Assembly (NCBI GenBank): GCA_937875615.1 | Contig: CALNBU010000410.1 | Coordinates: 1 to 22,185 of the forward strand | Length of the DNA stretch: 22,185 nt | Direction: 5' to 3' | Origin: an uncultured Archangium sp. | GTDB lineage: Bacteria > Myxococcota > Myxococcia > Myxococcales > Myxococcaceae | Shown here: in pieces, positions 11,171 through 20,576 of the stretch | Position numbering within the stretch: position 1 is the first letter of the stretch | Layout: every line of letters begins with the position of its first letter | Made by a program: the position numbers and the translations under genes | Notes under the pieces: model-generated | The model's input: only the letters and a program-made list of their open reading frames with translations | Databases searched by the model: none | Told to the model about the DNA's origin: nothing

Positions 11171-12504
11171 TTGAAGTCTCCGAAGTGACCCCACGGCTGA
11201 TCACCGTGCGGGCAGCGCTTGAGCCTGATGTGTTCTTCGAAGTCCTTGCGGAACTTGGTGACGAAGCTCTGCACCGGCAGCGCCCCCGCGTCTCCCAGCG
11301 CGCAGATGGTGTTCCCCAGGCCGATGGGCGGCCAGGGCGCGATGGCGGAGGCCACGTTCATCAGCGTGTCGAGATCGCTCATCTCGCCGCGGCCCTCTTC
11401 AATCTTGCGGATGATGCGCGCCATCCACGGCTGGCCTTCGCGGCACGGCGTGCACTGGCCGCACGATTCCTCGGCGTAGAAGCGGGCCACCCGCCACAGG
11501 CTGCGCACGATGCAGGTCTTGTCGTCCATCACCATCACGCCGCCGGAGCCGGCCATCGACTGCAGCGGTTTGAAGGCGTCGAACTCCAGCTTCACGTCCA
11601 TCTCTTCGGCCGTGAGCACCGGCGCCGACGAGCCGCCGGGGATGACGGCCTTCACGTTCACGCCCTCGGGCATGCCCTGCCCGTAGGCCGGGTCGTAGAT
11701 GAGCTCGCGCAGCGAGGTGTCCATGCCCACCTCGTAGGTGCCGGGGCGGTTCACCGAGCCCGAGAGCGTCACCAGGCGCGTGCCGCCCGACTTGCCGGTG
11801 CCCAGCTTCATGAACCAGTCGGCGCCCTTCTCGAAGATGCGGGGCAGCGAGGCGATGGTCTCGACGTTGTTCACCACCGTGGGGCAACCGAAGAGGCCCA
11901 CCACTGCGGGGAACGGCGGCTTGAGGCGCGGCCAGCCCTTCTTTCCTTCGAGCGACTCCAGCAGCGCGGTCTCTTCGCCGCAGATGTACGCGCCGGCGCC
12001 ACGAACCTGGAACACGTTGAGCTCGTAGTCGGTGCCCATCAGCTTCTTGCCGAAGATGCCCGCCTTGTTGGCCTCGTCGATGGCGGCGTCGAGGACCGCC
12101 GAGGGACCCTTGAACTCGCCGCGCGCGTAGATGTAGCAGGCGTGCGCGCCGAGCGCGTAGCAGGCGATGCCGATGCCCTCGAGCAGCAGGTGCGGATCAT
12201 TCTCGAGGATGAAGCGGTCCTTCGCGGTGCCGGGCTCCGACTCGTCGGCGTTGATGGCGAGGTAGCGCGGCTTGGTGTTCTTCTCGAGCGACGGCACGAA
12301 GGACCACTTGAGGCCCGTGGGGAAACCGGCGCCGCCGCGGCCGCGCAGGCCCGACTTCTTCACCTCGTCGGTGATGGCCGCGGGCTGCATGGTGAGCGCC
12401 CGCTTGAGCTGCTCGTAGCCGCCGTTCTTCTTGTAGCCCTCGAGCGTGTGGTTGGAGCCCTTGAACCAGTCGCGGGTGATGACCTTCTCGGCAAGCACGC
12501 TCAT
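11167..12504 (-). CDS. nuoF: NADH-quinone oxidoreductase subunit F (NADH/FMN-binding)
   Basis: Peripheral-arm subunit that binds NADH and FMN and holds the N3 [4Fe-4S] cluster (445 aa). The sequence shows the NADH/FMN loop GLRGRGGAGFPTGLKW (52-67), INADESEPGTAKDR (84-97), GAGAYICGEETALLES (169-184), and the N3 ligands Cys348, Cys351 and Cys354 in ESCGQCTPC, with Cys401 in GNTICALGD. It is complete. ATG 12504 overlaps the nuoE stop (ATGA) with GGAGAAG upstream. It delivers electrons from NADH into the chain of Fe-S clusters. The partner NuoG is not encoded in this window. Confidence 0.97.
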   Translation of the reverse strand: MSVLAEKVITRDWFKGSNHTLEGYKKNGGYEQLKRALTMQPAAITDEVKKSGLRGRGGAGFPTGLKWSFVPSLEKNTKPRYLAINADESEPGTAKDRFILENDPHLLLEGIGIACYALGAHACYIYARGEFKGPSAVLDAAIDEANKAGIFGKKLMGTDYELNVFQVRGAGAYICGEETALLESLEGKKGWPRLKPPFPAVVGLFGCPTVVNNVETIASLPRIFEKGADWFMKLGTGKSGGTRLVTLSGSVNRPGTYEVGMDTSLRELIYDPAYGQGMPEGVNVKAVIPGGSSAPVLTAEEMDVKLEFDAFKPLQSMAGSGGVMVMDDKTCIVRSLWRVARFYAEESCGQCTPCREGQPWMARIIRKIEEGRGEMSDLDTLMNVASAIAPWPPIGLGNTICALGDAGALPVQSFVTKFRKDFEEHIRLKRCPHGDQPWGHFGDFK

Positions 12505-12992
12505 TTCAGCTTCTCCGCGATGAGGGCGTCTACCTTCGCCTTGTCGAGGTTCTCGTAGTGATCCTCGTTGATCTGCAGGCAGGGCGCGGTGCCGCACGAG
12601 GCCAGGCACTCGGTCTCGCGCAGGAAGTACTTCTCACCGTTCTCCCCCGCGGTGGTGTGCAGGCGCTCCTCGAGGTACCTGAGCATCCCCTCGGCGCCGC
12701 GCAGCGAGCACGCGAGGTTGGTGCACACGTCGACCACGTAGCGGCCGGGCTTCTTCGTATGGAACATCACGTAGAAGGTGGCCACCTCGTAGGCGGCCTC
12801 CACGGTGGACTCCAGGTGCTTCGCCACCAGCTGCATGCCCTCGGGCGGCAGCCAGGTCTTGATCGACTGCAGCAAGCGCAGCGCGGGCAACATCGCGGCG
12901 CTCTTGCGATCAGACGGGTAGTGGGAGAGCAGTTCGGCGATACCCGCATCGAACTTCTTCTGTTCGTCCGCGGTGAAGAGGGGCTCCGGCAT
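12501..12992 (-). CDS. nuoE: NADH-quinone oxidoreductase subunit E
   Basis: Thioredoxin-like [2Fe-2S] subunit (N1a cluster) of the NADH-oxidising module, 163 aa. The four ligands are visible: Cys90 and Cys95 in VCTNLACSL, Cys129 and Cys133 in ECLASCGTAP. The helical N-terminal region (FDAGIAELLSHYPSDRKSAAM) is typical. ATG 12992 (MPEPLFTADEQ) is chosen because an excellent promoter ends 10 nt before it; the open frame extending to 13082 would place the promoter inside the coding region. First gene of the nuoEFJKLMN operon. Confidence 0.95.
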   Translation of the reverse strand: MPEPLFTADEQKKFDAGIAELLSHYPSDRKSAAMLPALRLLQSIKTWLPPEGMQLVAKHLESTVEAAYEVATFYVMFHTKKPGRYVVDVCTNLACSLRGAEGMLRYLEERLHTTAGENGEKYFLRETECLASCGTAPCLQINEDHYENLDKAKVDALIAEKLK

Positions 12993-13002
12993 GGCGGCGC
13001 GG

Positions 13003-13031
13003 TACGTAGAAGCACAGGGGAGAATGGTCAA
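13003..13031 (-). promoter_or_regulatory. Promoter of the nuoEFJKLMN operon
   Basis: The minus strand reads TTGACC (13031-13026), exactly 17 nt, then TACGTA (13008-13003). The expected start lies within a few nt of ATG 12992, so the leader would be very short and without a Shine-Dalgarno site. Confidence 0.72.
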
Positions 13032-13208
13032 CGAAATCCGCCCGTTGTGGGCACAGGTATTCGTGGAACTTTCCTGAGCCATGATCAGCCCGCGGGGACC
13101 CGGCGCACTTCCCCGCGGGGCCGCACCGCGACTTCACCCGCTCGTCCGAGGGAGAATCGGCCCCGGCGACGGCACCTCCCCGCTTCCATCCACCATTCGC
13201 CTCCGGCC

Positions 13209-13217
13209 TGCTATGGC
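13209..13217 (+). promoter_or_regulatory. Extended -10 (TGCTATGGC) before the transporter gene
   Basis: TG-C-TATGGC ends 10 nt before ATG 13228. It favours that start over ATG 13213, which lies inside the hexamer, and over ATG 13081 far upstream. Confidence 0.45.
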
Positions 13218-13227
13218 GCGCCCCACG

Positions 13228-13899
13228 ATGCTCTCCATCCTCGCCCTGGGCTTCGCCGTGGGCCTCCAGCACGCCTTCGAGGCCGATCATCTCGCCGCGG
13301 TGGCGTCGCTCAGCGCGCGCGCGAAGGCGGTGCGCGACGTGGTGCTGCACGGCCTCACCTGGGGCCTCGGCCACGCGCTGACCCTGCTGCTGCTGGCGGG
13401 CGGCGTCTTCCTGGTGGGCGCGGCGATCCCCGAGGCGTGGGCCTCGCGCCTGGAGTTCGCGGTGGGCGTGATGCTGGTGGGCCTCGGCGCGCACGCGCTG
13501 TGGCGCCTGTGGAGAGACCGCGTGCACGTGCACGTCCACACCCACGGCGACGCCACGGCGCACGTCCATCTCCACTCCCACCGGGACTCCGACGCGCACC
13601 ACCACGCGCACGGCTTCCGCTGGCGCACGCTGTTGGTCGGCCTGATGCACGGGCTGGCGGGCTCCGCGGCGCTGCTGCTGCTGGCCGCCACCCGCGTCGG
13701 CGAGCCCGGCTGGGGGCTGGCCTACATCGCGGTCTTCGGCCTGGGCTCCATGCTGGGCATGGGCGCGCTCTCGGTGGCGCTGGCGGTGCCGCTGTCTGCC
13801 TCGGCGAAGCGGCTGACGGCGCTGCACACCGCGCTGCAGGCGCTCATCGGGCTGGCCACCGTGGCCATCGGCGCCGGCACCGTCGCCGAGCACTGGTGA
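13228..13899 (+). CDS. Nickel/cobalt-transporter-family (UreH/HupE-like) membrane protein
   Basis: A 223-aa membrane protein with about six helices. The first helix carries the metal signature H-x4-D-H (His15, Asp20, His21 in LQHAFEADHL) of the NiCoT/UreH-domain family, followed by GLGHALTLLLL as second motif. A cytoplasmic or periplasmic loop at residues 100-128 has twelve His residues in HVHVHTH, HVHLHSH and HHHAH runs, a likely metal-collecting segment. LMHGLAGSAALLLL is the mirror motif in the second half. It probably moves Ni or Co across the inner membrane; zinc or another metal is possible. It is divergent from nuoE and convergent with the ceramidase-like gene, only 4 nt away. No hydrogenase or urease gene is nearby to suggest the user of the metal. 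Confidence 0.8.
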   Translation: MLSILALGFAVGLQHAFEADHLAAVASLSARAKAVRDVVLHGLTWGLGHALTLLLLAGGVFLVGAAIPEAWASRLEFAVGVMLVGLGAHALWRLWRDRVHVHVHTHGDATAHVHLHSHRDSDAHHHAHGFRWRTLLVGLMHGLAGSAALLLLAATRVGEPGWGLAYIAVFGLGSMLGMGALSVALAVPLSASAKRLTALHTALQALIGLATVAIGAGTVAEHW

Positions 13900-13903
13900 C
13901 GCG

Positions 13904-14635
13904 TCAGGCGAAGCGCTGCGCGAACTGCCGGTAGTGCTGGTGGGCGAAGACCATGGAGATGGCGCCCAGCACGTGCCAGATGGCGTGGCCCTGGAGCAGG
14001 TGGTCGTGCGGGTCGCACCGCGCGCCCGAGGCGTCGGAGGCCGAGAACGCCGCCGCCGCCACGATGAACACCAGGCACCCCGCCAGCGCGCGGTGCGAGA
14101 CCGGCGTGGTCGAGGCGCGGGTGGCGAGGACCTCGGTGGCCAGCGTGGCCACCACCAACAGCACCACGATGCCCTGGATGGGGAACGCGGTCTTCGCCAC
14201 CAGCACCGTGAAGATGGTGAGCGCGAAGATGGAGCCGTAGAGCACGCGGAAGAAGGCGCTCGGCGCGAGGCGCCCCATGCGCACCACGTTGAGCAGCAGC
14301 ACCAGGTTGAAGAAGAAGTACATGCCCCAGAAGTCGAAGACCTGGAGCACGAAGGTGACGCTCGCGTGGTACACCAGCGAGCTGAGCCCCACCCAGAAGG
14401 CCACCGGCGCCCAGAAGCGCAGCATGCGGTTGGTCTCGCGCCGGTTGTAGATGAACAGGCCCAGGGCGACCGCGAGGTAGGCCAGGTTGCTCCAGGTGTT
14501 CGCCGGCTCGGAGATGACGCCGCACAGCGTCTCCTCGCACCACTTCACGTTGGGCAACCCACCCCACTCGCGCAGCGGCGACCAGAAGCACGCCGGGTCA
14601 GTCAAGTTCGGGTAATTCGAAAGGTCATTGGCCAT
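13904..14635 (-). CDS. Alkaline-ceramidase-family (CREST) integral membrane protein
   Basis: A 243-aa protein with about seven helices. Residues diagnostic of the alkaline ceramidase/CREST hydrolases are present: WCEETLCGVISEPANTWSNL near the N-terminus (E34/E35, N46, N50), Ser86 and His90 in SSLVYHAS, Asp101 in VFDFWGM, and His217 and His221 in GHAIWHVLG. In this family His90, Asp101, His217 and His221 would hold a zinc ion and Ser86 would assist amide hydrolysis of ceramide or another N-acyl sphingoid base. Myxobacteria make sphingolipids, so such a role is plausible, but the substrate is inferred. ATG 14635 is used; a weak GAAAG lies upstream. The gene is divergent from the response regulator gene. 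Confidence 0.82.
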   Translation of the reverse strand: MANDLSNYPNLTDPACFWSPLREWGGLPNVKWCEETLCGVISEPANTWSNLAYLAVALGLFIYNRRETNRMLRFWAPVAFWVGLSSLVYHASVTFVLQVFDFWGMYFFFNLVLLLNVVRMGRLAPSAFFRVLYGSIFALTIFTVLVAKTAFPIQGIVVLLVVATLATEVLATRASTTPVSHRALAGCLVFIVAAAAFSASDASGARCDPHDHLLQGHAIWHVLGAISMVFAHQHYRQFAQRFA

Positions 14636-14688
14636 GTGATCAATCTTTCATTCCCCGGGCGCGATCGAATAAACCCCCGGTGGACGCG

Positions 14689-15129
14689 ATGAGCACGGAG
14701 CACCTCCAGAGCGGCCCCGCCGCGACGCCTCCTGCAGATGTGCGCGTGCTGATCGTCGAAGACAACCCGCACATCATCGAGATGTATTCGTACGTGCTCA
14801 AGAAATTGGCCGCCAGCGAGTTCAAGGGCGGCCAGCCCATCGAGGTCCACTTCGCGCCCGACGGGCACGCGGCCCTGATGATGCTCGCCGACAGCAGCTT
14901 CTCGCTGGTGATGACCGACCTCTACATGCCGGTCCTCGACGGCTTCCAGTTGCTCGAAAAGATGCGCGCCACACCGCGGCTGGCCCAGGTGCCGGTGGTG
15001 GCCATCTCCGCCGGCGGGCAGGACGCGCGGGACCGGGCGATGAAGCTGGGCGTGAATGTCTTCCTCAAGAAGCCGGTGCGATTCGCCGAGGTGATGGACA
15101 CCGTCAAACAGTTGCTGCGTCTCAAGTAG
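14689..15129 (+). CDS. Single-domain (CheY-like) response regulator
   Basis: A 146-aa receiver without an output domain. Acidic pocket E24/D25 (LIVEDNPH), phospho-acceptor Asp77 (VMTDLYMPVLDG), Ser107 (VVAISAGG) and Lys128 (FLKKPV) are all present, so it should accept phosphate. An insertion (KLAASEFKGGQPIEVH) lengthens the beta1-beta2 region, as in Rcp1-type receivers. ATG 14689 has GGTGG 5 nt upstream; GTG 14680 (three residues longer) is possible and would follow the -10-like TAAACC at 14670-14675. The kinase-like gene starts 10 nt downstream, so the two proteins probably act together. No cognate histidine kinase is here. Confidence 0.88.
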   Translation: MSTEHLQSGPAATPPADVRVLIVEDNPHIIEMYSYVLKKLAASEFKGGQPIEVHFAPDGHAALMMLADSSFSLVMTDLYMPVLDGFQLLEKMRATPRLAQVPVVAISAGGQDARDRAMKLGVNVFLKKPVRFAEVMDTVKQLLRLK

Positions 15130-15139
15130 AAGGAGCCTC

Positions 15140-16525
15140 ATGTCTTCCAACACCCGAGAGAAGGTCAGCGGAGATGCGCTCTTCATCCTGAAGACGCTCA
15201 AGGAGAACGGCCAGGCCGGCCGCTCCAACAAGCTGGCCGACATCAAGATGTCGCTCGAGAACGACGTCGCGCTCGACTTCGACAGCTACTTCTTCTTCCT
15301 CCGCAAGTTCCACTACATCGCGATGGACCGCGAGGCCCAGCTCAAGCTCACCGATCAAGGCGACAAGGTGGCCAACGACGACGGTCTCGAGCGCTTCCAC
15401 GCGGAGATCGCCGAGTTCTTCTCGGATCAGATCGTCGAGGCCGCGCCGCTGCCTCCGCCGGTCGCCTCGTCGAACACGCCCATTCCCCTCTCAACCGACA
15501 TCATCGTGGAGCCCACCATGCCGCAGCCGCCGCGCCGCAAGCCGCAGCCAGACGAGTCGTTCCCCCAGGTCACCGCTCCGGAGACGCGCGGGGCCTTCGC
15601 CGCGCCGCCGCCGCCTCCCGCGCCGCTGCCCCTGACCGCCGCGGTGGCCTCGCCCTCGTTCGTCGCGCCCAAGGGCCAGGACCTCGACCTGCGGTACCAG
15701 AAGGGCGAGCAGCTGGGCTCCGGTCCGCTGGGCACGGTGTTCAAGGGCAAGCACAACGCGCTGGGCCTCGACGTGGCGGTGAAGGAGCTCAAGGACATCT
15801 TCGGCTACTTCTCGTTCCTCCAGCGCGGCGAGGTCATCAAGCGCCTGAAGAAGGAGCTGTGCGCGCAGGCCCAGGTGCGGCACCCCTGCATCGTGCAGAT
15901 CATCGACCAGAACACCGACGTGGCGCGGCCCTACTACGTCACCGAGCTGTGCACCGGCAGCCTGCGGGAGAAGCTCGACGCCGCCGGCACCAACGGTCTC
16001 CCCGTGCCGCAGGCCATCCGCTACTTCCTCCAGCTGGCCTACGCGCTGCGCGCCGCGCACCAGCAGGGCCTCACGCACCACAACCTCAAGCCCGAGAACG
16101 TGCTGTTCGACGCCTGGGGCAACGCGCGCCTGTCCGACTTCGGGCTCTCGCGCGTCATCGAGGTCGACCAGAGCAAGGGCATGCCACAGGTCTTCGTGGG
16201 CACCGGCGGCATGGGCTACATGAGCCCGGAGCTCATCGCCCGCGCCAAAGACGCCGGCCCGTCGAGCGACGTCTACGCGCTGGGGATTCTGCTCTACGAG
16301 ATGCTCACCGGCCAGCTGCCCGGTCGCCGCAGCCCGCTGCCGTCGGAGATCAACGCCAGCGCGCCGGCCAAGCTCGACCCCATCTTCGACAAGATGACGC
16401 AGGACCGGAAGGAGTCGCGCTACCCCGACTTCGAGGCCGTCTTCGAAGACTTCTACGCCGCCTTCGCTGACAAGGCCTACCTGGTGCGCGGCGACCTGCT
16501 CCTGTGGAGTGAGCTGGCCACGTAA
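15140..16525 (+). CDS. Ser/Thr protein-kinase-like protein with HHN instead of HRD (predicted pseudokinase)
   Basis: A 461-aa protein with two parts. Residues 1-95 look like a small helical/winged domain (DALFILKTLKENGQAGRSN, FYYI-type hydrophobic core, LTDQGDKVA). A Pro-rich linker spans 100-175. A eukaryote-type kinase domain (185-445) has the glycine loop LGSGPLGTVFKG (192-203), Lys215 (VAVKEL), Lys317 and Asn320 (NLKPEN), Asp333 (DFG) and the MSPE motif (361-364). The catalytic-loop HRD is His313-His314-Asn315: the proton-accepting Asp is Asn (codon AAC) and the Arg is His. ATP binding looks intact, but phosphotransfer should be weak or absent. AAGGAG sits 4 nt before ATG 15140. It overlaps the next gene by 17 nt. 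Confidence 0.88.
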   Translation: MSSNTREKVSGDALFILKTLKENGQAGRSNKLADIKMSLENDVALDFDSYFFFLRKFHYIAMDREAQLKLTDQGDKVANDDGLERFHAEIAEFFSDQIVEAAPLPPPVASSNTPIPLSTDIIVEPTMPQPPRRKPQPDESFPQVTAPETRGAFAAPPPPPAPLPLTAAVASPSFVAPKGQDLDLRYQKGEQLGSGPLGTVFKGKHNALGLDVAVKELKDIFGYFSFLQRGEVIKRLKKELCAQAQVRHPCIVQIIDQNTDVARPYYVTELCTGSLREKLDAAGTNGLPVPQAIRYFLQLAYALRAAHQQGLTHHNLKPENVLFDAWGNARLSDFGLSRVIEVDQSKGMPQVFVGTGGMGYMSPELIARAKDAGPSSDVYALGILLYEMLTGQLPGRRSPLPSEINASAPAKLDPIFDKMTQDRKESRYPDFEAVFEDFYAAFADKAYLVRGDLLLWSELAT

Positions 16526-17111
16526 GGTGTCCGCGCTCCTGCTCTCCCTCGCGCTGGCGCAGGCCACGCCCGCGGCCAGCGCGCCGCAGGTGGACCGCGC
16601 CAGCGTGATGCGACCGAGCGCGAAGCCTGCGCTCCGGCCCTCGCGCTTCGCCCTGCACTTCACCCCGCTGACGCTGTTCGCGCTCTCGGTGTGGGTCGAG
16701 GGCGACCTGCACCTCGCCGGCGGCGTCTCGGTCTTCGTCAACGTGGGTGGCGGCGCGCTGAAGCAGCTGGGCGGCGACGCCGGGCTGCGCTTCTCGTCGA
16801 CCGGCTCTCACCTCGAGGGCTTCTACTTCGACCTCCGTGGCTCGACCTTCGGGCTGCCGGAGTTCGGGATGTGGATGGCCGGTCCCGGCCTGCAGCTGGG
16901 CTATTCGTGGAAGTTCGACGGCTTCGCGCTGGCGCTCGGGGTGGGCCTCACCACCTTCTTCCTGCTCGACCGGGGCGCGCCGAACGCGACGTTCCTGGAC
17001 AACCAGCCGGTGGCCACCGACTTCTTCATCCTCGCTGGCGTGGGGCGACCGGGCCCGGAGCAGCCGGCGGTGATGCCGGCGCTGCGCGTCGCCATCGGTC
17101 CCTGGTTCTAG
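16509..17111 (+). CDS. Exported beta-rich protein, possible outer-membrane barrel
   Basis: A 200-aa protein of unknown function. The N-terminus (SWPRK, then VSALLLSLALAQATPAASA) is a classical signal peptide with a cut expected near residue 25. The mature part alternates Gly and aromatic residues in strand-like pieces (FALHFTPLTLFALSVWVEGDLHL, GGVSVFVNVGGG, GFYFDLRGSTFGL, FALALGVGLTTFFLLD) and ends in Trp-Phe (IGPWF), as outer-membrane barrels often do. GTG 16509 is inside the kinase-like gene (17-nt overlap), so translation is probably coupled. GTG 16527 is an alternative start that would remove the basic n-region. Confidence 0.75.
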   Translation: MSWPRKVSALLLSLALAQATPAASAPQVDRASVMRPSAKPALRPSRFALHFTPLTLFALSVWVEGDLHLAGGVSVFVNVGGGALKQLGGDAGLRFSSTGSHLEGFYFDLRGSTFGLPEFGMWMAGPGLQLGYSWKFDGFALALGVGLTTFFLLDRGAPNATFLDNQPVATDFFILAGVGRPGPEQPAVMPALRVAIGPWF

Positions 17112-17193
17112 GGCGGCGACGTCTCACGCTTCAGGTGTGTGAGCTGTCCTCTGCGTCGGTGCATCTCGCACGGCCGGTGACACGCACGCCTCC

Positions 17194-18081
17194 ATGACAA
17201 CACACTCGAATCGTCGGAATCTCCTCAAGCTGATGGGCGGCCTCGGCGTCTGGGCCGCCGTGAGCTGCGGCAAGGACAGCCTGCTGCCCGACGGCGGCAC
17301 CAGCGGTGGTGGCGACGGCGGTGGCGGCCAATCAGGCGGCGGCGGCGCGGGCGGCGGTGACGTCATCGCCAGCGCCTTCGCGGTGGGCTCCGGCGCCTTC
17401 CTCGACGGCCGGACCTACGCGGACCCGTTCGAGGCCGGGCCAGGCTCGACCTGCCTCGTGTACCCGGCCTCCACCGAGGGCCCGTGCCACTCCAACACCT
17501 ACCACCGGCAGGAGCTCTCCGACGGTCTGGTGGGCCTCCCCACCCGCCTCGAGCTGCTGGTGCTCGACACCGCCTGCAACCCGATGCCAGGCGCCATCGT
17601 CGAGGTCTGGTACGCGTCACCGGCGGGCACCTACTCGCGCGCCGCCGAGGCCATCGACGCCGGCACCGGCTACGGCGGCTCGCTGGCGGACCTCAACGTG
17701 GGCTTCTGCACCGGCAACGACGCGACGGCGCTCGGCTCGAAGTGGCTGCGCGGCTACCAGATCGCCGGTGACGACGGGCGGGTGACGCTCGATGGCATCT
17801 TCCCCGGCTGGTACGCGGGCCGCACCACGCACGTCCACTTCATCATCACCGCCAACGGGATCCGCTTCGTCACCTCGCAGCTCTTCTTCGACGAGGCGCT
17901 CACCACCTCGGTGTACACGCAGCACGGGGCCTACGCGGCGCGCGGCGACAAGGACACCAGCAACGCCAGAGACAACGTCATCCGCGAGGCGAACCTCTCC
18001 GTCAGCTCGGCGACCATGGGCTTCTCCCAACAGAGCGACGGCGCGCTGGTGTGCTGGAAGTCGCTGGTCATCGCCGCCTGA
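17194..18081 (+). CDS. Tat-exported, lipoprotein-like intradiol ring-cleavage dioxygenase homologue
   Basis: A 295-aa protein. The N-terminus has twin Arg7-Arg8 in NRRNLLKLMGG, a hydrophobic stretch and a lipobox ending AVSC (Cys25), followed by a Gly/Ser/Asp-rich spacer to residue 55, as in surface lipoproteins. The domain that follows resembles intradiol (catechol/protocatechuate 3,4-type) dioxygenases: TEGPCHSNTYHRQEL, IVEVWYASPAGTYSRA, WLRGYQIAGDDGRVTL and FPGWYAGRTTHVHF. The expected non-haem Fe(III) ligands are Tyr147, Tyr207, His213 and His215. Extracytoplasmic relatives may cleave aromatic compounds or have other roles; the substrate is unknown. It stands alone, 82 nt after the previous gene, and converges on the DUF4442 gene. 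Confidence 0.82.
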   Translation: MTTHSNRRNLLKLMGGLGVWAAVSCGKDSLLPDGGTSGGGDGGGGQSGGGGAGGGDVIASAFAVGSGAFLDGRTYADPFEAGPGSTCLVYPASTEGPCHSNTYHRQELSDGLVGLPTRLELLVLDTACNPMPGAIVEVWYASPAGTYSRAAEAIDAGTGYGGSLADLNVGFCTGNDATALGSKWLRGYQIAGDDGRVTLDGIFPGWYAGRTTHVHFIITANGIRFVTSQLFFDEALTTSVYTQHGAYAARGDKDTSNARDNVIREANLSVSSATMGFSQQSDGALVCWKSLVIAA

Positions 18082-18082
18082 C

Positions 18083-18106
18083 GGGGCCGCGCGCTACGCG
18101 GGCCCC
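18083..18106. terminator. GC-rich hairpin between convergent genes (possible bidirectional stop)
   Basis: GGGGCCGCG (18083-18091) and CGCGGGCCCC (18097-18106) pair with one bulged base. It lies just after the 18081 stop and includes the stop codon of the minus-strand gene. No U-tract follows, so the role is uncertain. Confidence 0.3.
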
Positions 18107-18588
18107 ACCTGCCAGCGCGCGAAGGCGCGCGCCACCACCTCACCGCCTTCGTCGCGGATGTCGGCGGTCAGCTCGTACTGCTGCTTCGTGGCGCCGCTGA
18201 TGGGCGGGCACGCGCACTCGGCGGTCAACGTGCCGCGGGCCTTCTTGAGGTAGTCCATCCCCAGGTGCACGATGATGCCGCGCGCCCCGTCGGGGATGGT
18301 GAAGAGCAACGCGGTGCCGGTCGCCACCTCCCCCAGGTTCATCAGCGCGATGGCGTGCACCGAGGCGAGGTGGTTGCGCACCGCGCGGCGGTCGCGCATG
18401 CGCACCTTCGCGAAGCCCGGCTCCAGCGCGAGAATCTCCGGGCGCACGGTGCCGGTGTACGGCGCCATGGTGCCGATGATGCGCCCCATCAACACCCCTC
18501 CGGCCGGCAGGTGCTTGAGCTGCGCCCAGATGGCGCGCAGCGAGCCGGAGTTGGCGAACCGCTTGAGCTGCTTCGACAAGGTCGACAT
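18094..18588 (-). CDS. DUF4442 / hotdog-fold thioesterase-like protein
   Basis: A 164-aa cytoplasmic protein. The sequence around MAPYTGTVRPEILALEPGFAK, RMRDRRAVRNHLASVHAIAL, MNLGEVATGTALLF and MDYLKKARGTL follows the DUF4442 pattern, a relative of the PaaI-type hotdog thioesterases. The conserved N-H-x3-V-H-A motif (Asn72, His73, His78) sits where those enzymes bind the acyl-CoA thioester. The activity is predicted, not shown. ATG 18588 is chosen because a promoter with TATGGG ends 6 nt before it; the frame is open for another 1.7 kb upstream through the antisense of uup, which is a GC-rich artefact. Confidence 0.82.
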   Translation of the reverse strand: MSTLSKQLKRFANSGSLRAIWAQLKHLPAGGVLMGRIIGTMAPYTGTVRPEILALEPGFAKVRMRDRRAVRNHLASVHAIALMNLGEVATGTALLFTIPDGARGIIVHLGMDYLKKARGTLTAECACPPISGATKQQYELTADIRDEGGEVVARAFARWQVGPA

Positions 18589-18594
18589 GCGCGG

Positions 18595-18623
18595 CCCATA
18601 GCCGCTGCGCGCGGCGCCGCCAA
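18595..18623 (-). promoter_or_regulatory. Promoter of the DUF4442 gene
   Basis: The minus strand reads TTGGCG (18623-18618), 17 nt, TATGGG (18600-18595), ending 6 nt before ATG 18588. A leaderless mRNA is expected. It is interleaved with the uup promoter on the other strand. Confidence 0.62.
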
Positions 18624-18626
18624 CAG

Positions 18627-18635
18627 TGCTAGGCG
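18627..18635 (+). promoter_or_regulatory. Extended -10 (TGCTAGGCG) before uup
   Basis: TG-C-TAGGCG ends 7 nt before ATG 18643, suggesting a leaderless mRNA. No clear -35 is seen. Confidence 0.45.
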
Positions 18636-18642
18636 CCCCTCC

Positions 18643-20538
<1,896 letters not shown>

Positions 20539-20541
20539 GGC

Positions 20542-20570
20542 TTGCCAGCGCGCTCCGCGTCGCCTAGCCG
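20542..20570 (+). promoter_or_regulatory. Promoter of the 20577-20891 gene
   Basis: TTGCCA (20542-20547), 17 nt, TAGCCG (20565-20570), ending 6 nt before GTG 20577. A leaderless mRNA is expected. Confidence 0.6.
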
Positions 20571-20576
20571 CGCGCC

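Noticed and set aside
13081..13227. Upstream extension of the transporter gene starting at 13081
   Set aside because: The added 49 residues are Pro/Arg-rich and unlike a membrane protein N-terminus; the promoter-like element lies inside this stretch.
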